The translations under genes and the position numbers were made by a program. Shown one piece after another: positions 33,426 through 36,714 of a DNA stretch of 36,714 bases. Where the stretch lies: contig NZ_JAILNU010000075.1 in NCBI RefSeq assembly GCF_024691275.1, positions 1-36,714 of the forward strand. The letters are read 5' to 3'. This stretch comes from Ruminococcus sp. (lineage in GTDB: Bacteria; Bacillota; Clostridia; Oscillospirales; Ruminococcaceae). The first letter of the stretch is position 1. Each line of letters opens with the position of its first letter. The notes beneath the pieces are model-generated. The model did no database searches, was not told the DNA's origin, and saw nothing but the letters and a program-made list of their open reading frames with translations.

Positions 33426-33449
33426 GAAGCTCTCCGCGAGGAGAGCTTC
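33426..33449 (-). terminator. Terminator of the XRE regulator
   Basis: Perfect 10-base stem (33426-33435 with 33440-33449), loop GCGA; on the minus strand followed by ATTTAATTT. It touches the stop codon of the gene. Confidence 0.7.
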
Positions 33450-33775
33450 TATTTTAGGTTTGAGTTTATAAACAGCTTCATGTGGTCATCAATGTACTTT
33501 CTCTGTTTAGGATTTAGCAGTTTGTAATTATTCAGAAGTTCAATATTGTCTGTAGGAGCAGGAGTGCCCATAAGGATATAATCGGTGGAGAGTTCAAGTA
33601 TCTCTGATAATTGAAGAAGTATTTCAAAGCTCATGCCTGCGTGACCGTTTTCAATACGGCTGTAATGATTTTGTGAGATGTCAAGTTTTTCGTAAATGTA
33701 TTGTTGAGTATAGCCTAATGAAAGACGTTGATTCTGTATGCGCTGACCGATTGCAAGCAAGTCGAATTTTATCAT
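33449..33775 (-). CDS. XRE-family helix-turn-helix regulator
   Basis: 108 residues. Residues 7-67 are a Cro/C1-type domain: IGQRIQNQRLSLGYTQQYIYEKLDISQNHYSRIENGHAGMSFEILLQLSEILELSTDYIL. A short helical tail follows. GGAGGGTGATATA precedes the ATG. It diverges from the small lipoprotein gene at 34028, and both promoters carry the same CTGTTAGA motif, which it may bind. The region is AT-rich compared with its neighbours, which hints at recent gain. Confidence 0.88.
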   Translation of the reverse strand: MIKFDLLAIGQRIQNQRLSLGYTQQYIYEKLDISQNHYSRIENGHAGMSFEILLQLSEILELSTDYILMGTPAPTDNIELLNNYKLLNPKQRKYIDDHMKLFINSNLK

Positions 33776-33830
33776 TATATCACCCTCCTACATAATAAAT
33801 TATACATAACTATATTTATTAGGTCGATAA

Positions 33831-33980
33831 TCTAACAGATTATTTATTTACAATAATATTATGTGTTAGGCAATATTAATAAAAACAATACGGTTGTTTT
33901 GTGCTTTCATACGTTTATTATTAATAGATTGTAACGTTGTGATTGTATTTGTTGACCTGTTAGAGATTATTATATATAAT
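33831..33980. promoter_or_regulatory. Divergent promoters with paired CTGTTAGA motifs
   Basis: Plus-strand promoter: TTGACC (33952-33957), 17-base spacer, TATAAT (33975-33980), with CTGTTAGA (33957-33964) at the start of the spacer. TCTAACAG, the complement, lies at 33831-33838 just upstream of the regulator's own weak promoter (minus strand TCGACC, 17 bases, TATAAT). No gene lies in 33776-34027. Confidence 0.55.
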
Positions 33981-34027
33981 AAAGTTACAAAGAAAATGTT
34001 GCTATGCAACAATAAAGGAGTGATTAT

Positions 34028-34312
34028 ATGAATAATAATTCAAACAAAAAAATAATAATTAGAAAGATAATATCTTTTACGGTCGGAATAATAAGTTTGC
34101 TTTTTACTGTAGCTTGTGACACTGGACCTCGTGAAACTAATTGCTATTGGTGTGGACAAACTGAACAATGCTATAAATATGATTTGCAATATGTAGACGG
34201 GTATAATCCTGATGGTAATTTTAAATTTAGTCATAAAATTGTGAATATGAGCAGTAAATGCGCTGATGAAGCAAGAAATAGCGGTAAATATACAAACGTT
34301 ACAATGACCTAA
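34028..34312 (+). CDS. Small Cys-rich secreted lipoprotein
   Basis: 94 residues. Basic N-terminus, hydrophobic segment FTVGIISLLFTVAC with Cys30 as lipobox, then CYWCGQTEQC with a CxxC pair and one more Cys near the end (SSKCADEA). No family recognised. The CYWC motif recalls small metal or disulfide sites. AAAGGAG precedes the ATG. AT-rich like its divergent regulator, with which it probably forms one unit. Confidence 0.65.
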   Translation: MNNNSNKKIIIRKIISFTVGIISLLFTVACDTGPRETNCYWCGQTEQCYKYDLQYVDGYNPDGNFKFSHKIVNMSSKCADEARNSGKYTNVTMT

Positions 34313-34326
34313 ATACAACTAAAAAT

Positions 34327-34358
34327 GGCAGTAAGTCGATTGACTTACTGCCTCTTTC
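34327..34358. terminator. Terminator of the small lipoprotein
   Basis: Perfect 11-base stem GGCAGTAAGTC (34327-34337) with GACTTACTGCC (34342-34352), then TCTTTC. It may also stop the converging GGGtGRT transcript. Confidence 0.8.
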
Positions 34359-34376
34359 ATTATATCCAGTAATAAA

Positions 34377-35375
34377 TTACTTCATAGCCTCTTCAACAGC
34401 AACTGCGCAAGCAACAGTAGCACCAACCATCGGGTTGTTGCCCATGCCGATGAGTCCCATCATCTCAACGTGAGCAGGAACAGAAGATGAACCTGCGAAC
34501 TGAGCGTCAGAGTGCATACGGCCGAGAGTATCTGTCATACCGTATGAAGCAGGACCTGCTGCCATGTTGTCTGGGTGGAGAGTACGTCCTGTACCGCCGC
34601 CTGAAGCAACTGAGAAGTACTTCTTGCCAGCGTCAACGCGCTCCTTCTTGTAAGTACCTGCAACAGGGTGCTGGAAACGAGTCGGGTTAGTTGAGTTACC
34701 TGTGATAGAAACGTCAACGTTCTCCTTCCACATGATAGCAACGCCTTCTCTTACGTCGTTAGCGCCGTAGCAGTTTACCTTAGCGCGGAGACCGTTTGAG
34801 TAAGCCTTGCGGAATACTTCCTTAACTTCGCCTGTAGCGTAGTCCATTTCAGTCTCGATGTATGTAAAGCCGTTGATACGAGCGATGATCTGAGCAGCGT
34901 CCTTGCCGAGACCGTTGAGGATAACGCGGAGGGGCTTCTGACGAACCTTGTTAGCCTTCTCAGCGATACCGATAGCACCCTCAGCAGCAGCGAATGACTC
35001 GTGGCCTGCGAGGAATGCGAAGCACTCTGTGTCTTCCTCAAGGAGCATTTTGCCGAGGTTACCGTGACCGAGACCAACCTTACGCTGGTCAGCAACTGAA
35101 CCTGGGATACAGAAAGCCTGGAGGCCCTCACCGATAGCAGCAGCAGCGTCAGCAGCTCTCTTGCAGCCCTTCTTTATAGCGATAGCGCAGCCTACAGTGT
35201 AAGCCCACTTAGCGTTTTCAAAACAGATAGGCTGGATACCCTCTACCATTTTGTAGATGTCAAGTCCCTTAGCCTTGCAAACCTCAGCACACTCCTCGAT
35301 AGAGCTGATGCCGTATTCTTTAAGAACAGCGAGGATCTGCTTCTCGCGTCTCTCATATGATTCAAATAAAGCCAT
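34377..35375 (-). CDS. GGGtGRT family protein
   Basis: 332 residues, soluble. Named after its conserved SGGGTGRTLHPDNMAAGPASYGMTDTLGRMH stretch (from about residue 258). Other strong blocks are GSVADQRKVGLGHGNLGKML, CFAFLAGHESFAAAEGA and GNSTNPTRFQHPVAGTYKKERVDAGKKYF. The biochemical function of this family is not known to me. It follows a NifU-like gene by 14 bases, a pairing that recurs in Clostridia, so the two proteins probably work together. GGAGGA lies 8 bases before the ATG. Frequent preferred codons suggest strong expression. Confidence 0.88.
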   Translation of the reverse strand: MALFESYERREKQILAVLKEYGISSIEECAEVCKAKGLDIYKMVEGIQPICFENAKWAYTVGCAIAIKKGCKRAADAAAAIGEGLQAFCIPGSVADQRKVGLGHGNLGKMLLEEDTECFAFLAGHESFAAAEGAIGIAEKANKVRQKPLRVILNGLGKDAAQIIARINGFTYIETEMDYATGEVKEVFRKAYSNGLRAKVNCYGANDVREGVAIMWKENVDVSITGNSTNPTRFQHPVAGTYKKERVDAGKKYFSVASGGGTGRTLHPDNMAAGPASYGMTDTLGRMHSDAQFAGSSSVPAHVEMMGLIGMGNNPMVGATVACAVAVEEAMK

Positions 35376-35389
35376 TTTACAAGTCCTCC

Positions 35390-36082
35390 TTATTCTTTTC
35401 TCGGATCAACGATCTTAACAGCGTCAGCAACTCTGCCGTACTGTCCCTGAGCCTTCTCAAAAGCAGTATTTGCGTCGTCGCCTGCCTTGATGAAGTCCAT
35501 CATCTTACCAAAGTTGATAAACTTATAGCCGATGATCTCGTCGTCCTCGTTAAGAGCGAGACCTGTGATATAGCCGTCTGTGAGTTCGAGGTAACGTGGT
35601 CCCTTCTTGAGAGTACCGTATGTAGTACCGATCTGTGAACGGAGTCCCTTACCGAGATCCTCAAGACCTGCACCGATAACGAGACCGCCCTCTGAGAAAG
35701 CAGACTGTGAACGACCGTAAACGATCTGGAGGAAGAGCTCTCTCATAGCTGTGTTTATAGCGTCACAAACGAGGTCTGTGTTAAGAGCTTCAAGAATTGT
35801 TCTGCCGGGGAGGATTTCAGCAGCCATAGCAGCAGAGTGAGTCATACCAGAGCAGCCGATAGTCTCAACGAGAGCCTCCTGGATAACGCCTTCCTTAACG
35901 TTGAGTGTGAGCTTGCAGGTACCCTGCTGAGGTGCACACCAACCGATACCGTGTGTAAATCCGGAAATATCCTTGATCTCCTTAGCCTTTACCCACTTTG
36001 CCTCCTCAGGAATGGGAGCAGCGCCGTGAGCAACGCCCTGTGCGATTGGGCACATTGTTTCAACTTCGTGCGAATAAATCAT
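35390..36082 (-). CDS. NifU/IscU-like scaffold protein paired with GGGtGRT
   Basis: 230 residues. It has an IscU-like core with Cys49 (GIGWCAPQQGTC), Cys56 and Cys77 (IGCSGMTHSAAMAAEI), then a C-terminal half with LVIGAGLEDLGKGLRSQIGTTYGT and TGLALNEDDEIIGYKFINFGKM. The usual CGD motif of IscU is replaced by CAPQQGTC, so cluster binding may differ. It is the first gene of a two-gene operon. GAAAGGAG lies 8 bases before the ATG. Confidence 0.85.
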   Translation of the reverse strand: MIYSHEVETMCPIAQGVAHGAAPIPEEAKWVKAKEIKDISGFTHGIGWCAPQQGTCKLTLNVKEGVIQEALVETIGCSGMTHSAAMAAEILPGRTILEALNTDLVCDAINTAMRELFLQIVYGRSQSAFSEGGLVIGAGLEDLGKGLRSQIGTTYGTLKKGPRYLELTDGYITGLALNEDDEIIGYKFINFGKMMDFIKAGDDANTAFEKAQGQYGRVADAVKIVDPRKE

Positions 36083-36116
36083 TATAAATACTCCTTTCGG
36101 TTTTTAGGAAGCCCAT

Positions 36117-36240
36117 TATTGCGCGAAAACGCGGCAATACTGTCCTTACGGGCGCTCTGCACGGATATTGTGCGAAAATATCATAGCGAGTGCAGAACAT
36201 ACCTGTATATAATAATACGACTTTTTCGGTATAAAATCAA
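36117..36240 (-). promoter_or_regulatory. Promoter and structured leader of the NifU-like operon
   Basis: Minus strand: -35 TTGATT (36235-36240), 17-base spacer, -10 TATTAT (36212-36217). The leader of about 120 bases can form a CTGCAC/GTGCAG stem (around 36157-36196) and a TATTGCCGCG/CGCGCAATA stem near 36117-36140. It is not a riboswitch I recognise. Confidence 0.5.
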
Positions 36241-36368
36241 GTCTTTTTTTAAAAAACTTTGTCTCTTTTGAGCTTTTAATGCAAAATACACTAATTTCCG
36301 CAGTTTCTCGTGTTAAAAAAATAACATTCCGTTGCCGCTTGATTTTTTATTTATTATACGGTATAATA

Positions 36369-36503
36369 TAAATCATAATTTACATTTGTAGGGGCGCACA
36401 ATGTGCGCCCGCAAACATACACATCAATTTTGACACGGGCGAACAATGTTCGCCCCTACAATACCAATTTTTCGGGACGCCAAAGGCGTTAAATTTTGAT
36501 TTA
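36369..36503. repeat. 135-base palindromic repeat, copy 2 (inverted)
   Basis: Same length as copy 1, same end repeats, opposite orientation; the inner 109 bases (36387-36495) match. It ends 21 bases before the ATG of the next gene, so any promoter for that gene lies in or before it. 36241-36368 holds no gene. Confidence 0.85.
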
Positions 36504-36524
36504 TTTTAGGAAGTGTTAATTATA

Positions 36525-36714
36525 ATGAAATATGACCACGCTGATAAAGCCTGCGGTCTTTTCGCAGGCGGACTTAACTGCGCTCAGTCTGTATTTGCCG
36601 CTTTTTCCGACGTTACAGGCATGGACTATGAGCTTGCACTGCGCCTTTCCTCCTCTTTCGGCGGCGGAATGGGCAGAATGAGAGAGGTCTGCGGTACCTG
36701 CTCGGCTATGTTCA
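36525..36714 (+). CDS. C_GCAxxG_C_C family protein (cut by window edge)
   Basis: 63 codons seen. YDHADKACGLFAGGLNCAQSVFAAF, then LSSSFGGGMGRMREVCGTCSAMF match the start of the Cys-rich C_GCAxxG_C_C family, with CAQSV in the place of the GCA motif. The conserved Cys residues suggest a metal or redox centre; the function is not established. AGGAAGTG lies 8 bases before the ATG, directly after the palindromic repeat. Confidence 0.8.
   Translation, partial: MKYDHADKACGLFAGGLNCAQSVFAAFSDVTGMDYELALRLSSSFGGGMGRMREVCGTCSAMF

Overview
The window looks like a low-to-mid GC Firmicutes chromosome, most likely a Ruminococcus-type Oscillospiraceae (inference). The signs are dockerin-type calcium repeats, Thr-rich linkers on secreted proteins, GGAGG-type ribosome sites, sigma-A promoters with 17-base spacers, and families typical of gut Clostridia (DUF3793, GGGtGRT protein, FeoB-associated Cys-rich protein, C_GCAxxG_C_C). 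No tRNA, rRNA, CRISPR or prophage was seen. Layout: 1-2205 is a decaying stretch. It holds the start of a probable transposase, a lipoprotein gene split by one in-frame TAA, an intact flavin-reductase-like gene and a possible gene remnant. 2313-5619 carries a hydrolase lipoprotein, a scar where an FMN-reductase gene has been joined out of frame to a flavodoxin gene, and a lipoprotein combining half a dockerin, a flavodoxin and a cyclophilin-like domain. 6061-9056 holds a ZIP metal transporter, a CarD-type regulator with a MITE in its leader, and enolase (minus) with a structured leader. 9616-12735 is a ferrous iron uptake operon: two feoA, feoB and a Cys-rich membrane protein. 13076-17281 is a second operon: DUF2325, DUF3793, flavodoxin, a wall-anchored Tp47-like protein and a membrane ferric-reductase-like protein with an FMN-binding tail. 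Its make-up suggests flavin-based electron transfer across the membrane, possibly for iron reduction beside feo. 17338-20659 (minus) holds a diguanylate cyclase and an ECF sigma factor with a membrane partner. 21035-22660 (minus) is nifS-nifU. Diverging from it is an O-acetylhomoserine sulfhydrylase gene preceded by a 26-codon leader ORF ending in Cys-Gly-Cys-Arg-Cys, a strong candidate for cysteine-responsive control. 24765-31558 holds a Cys-rich flavodoxin-like protein, a large solute-binding-like lipoprotein, a D,D-carboxypeptidase, a BaiN/HI0933 flavoprotein and a Fur regulator overlapped by a tiny ORF. 31795-34312 holds a dockerin protein with a lipocalin-like tail, an orphan acidic protein, and an AT-rich XRE regulator with a divergent small lipoprotein. 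34377-36082 (minus) is the pair NifU-like scaffold plus GGGtGRT protein. A C_GCAxxG_C_C gene runs off the right edge. Iron, sulfur and flavin handling is the recurring theme: ZIP, Feo, nifSU, a cysteine/methionine enzyme, Fur and several flavodoxin-fold proteins. A 135-base palindromic repeat occurs twice in opposite orientation, 15.5 kb apart, with a 109-base core that is identical by eye.
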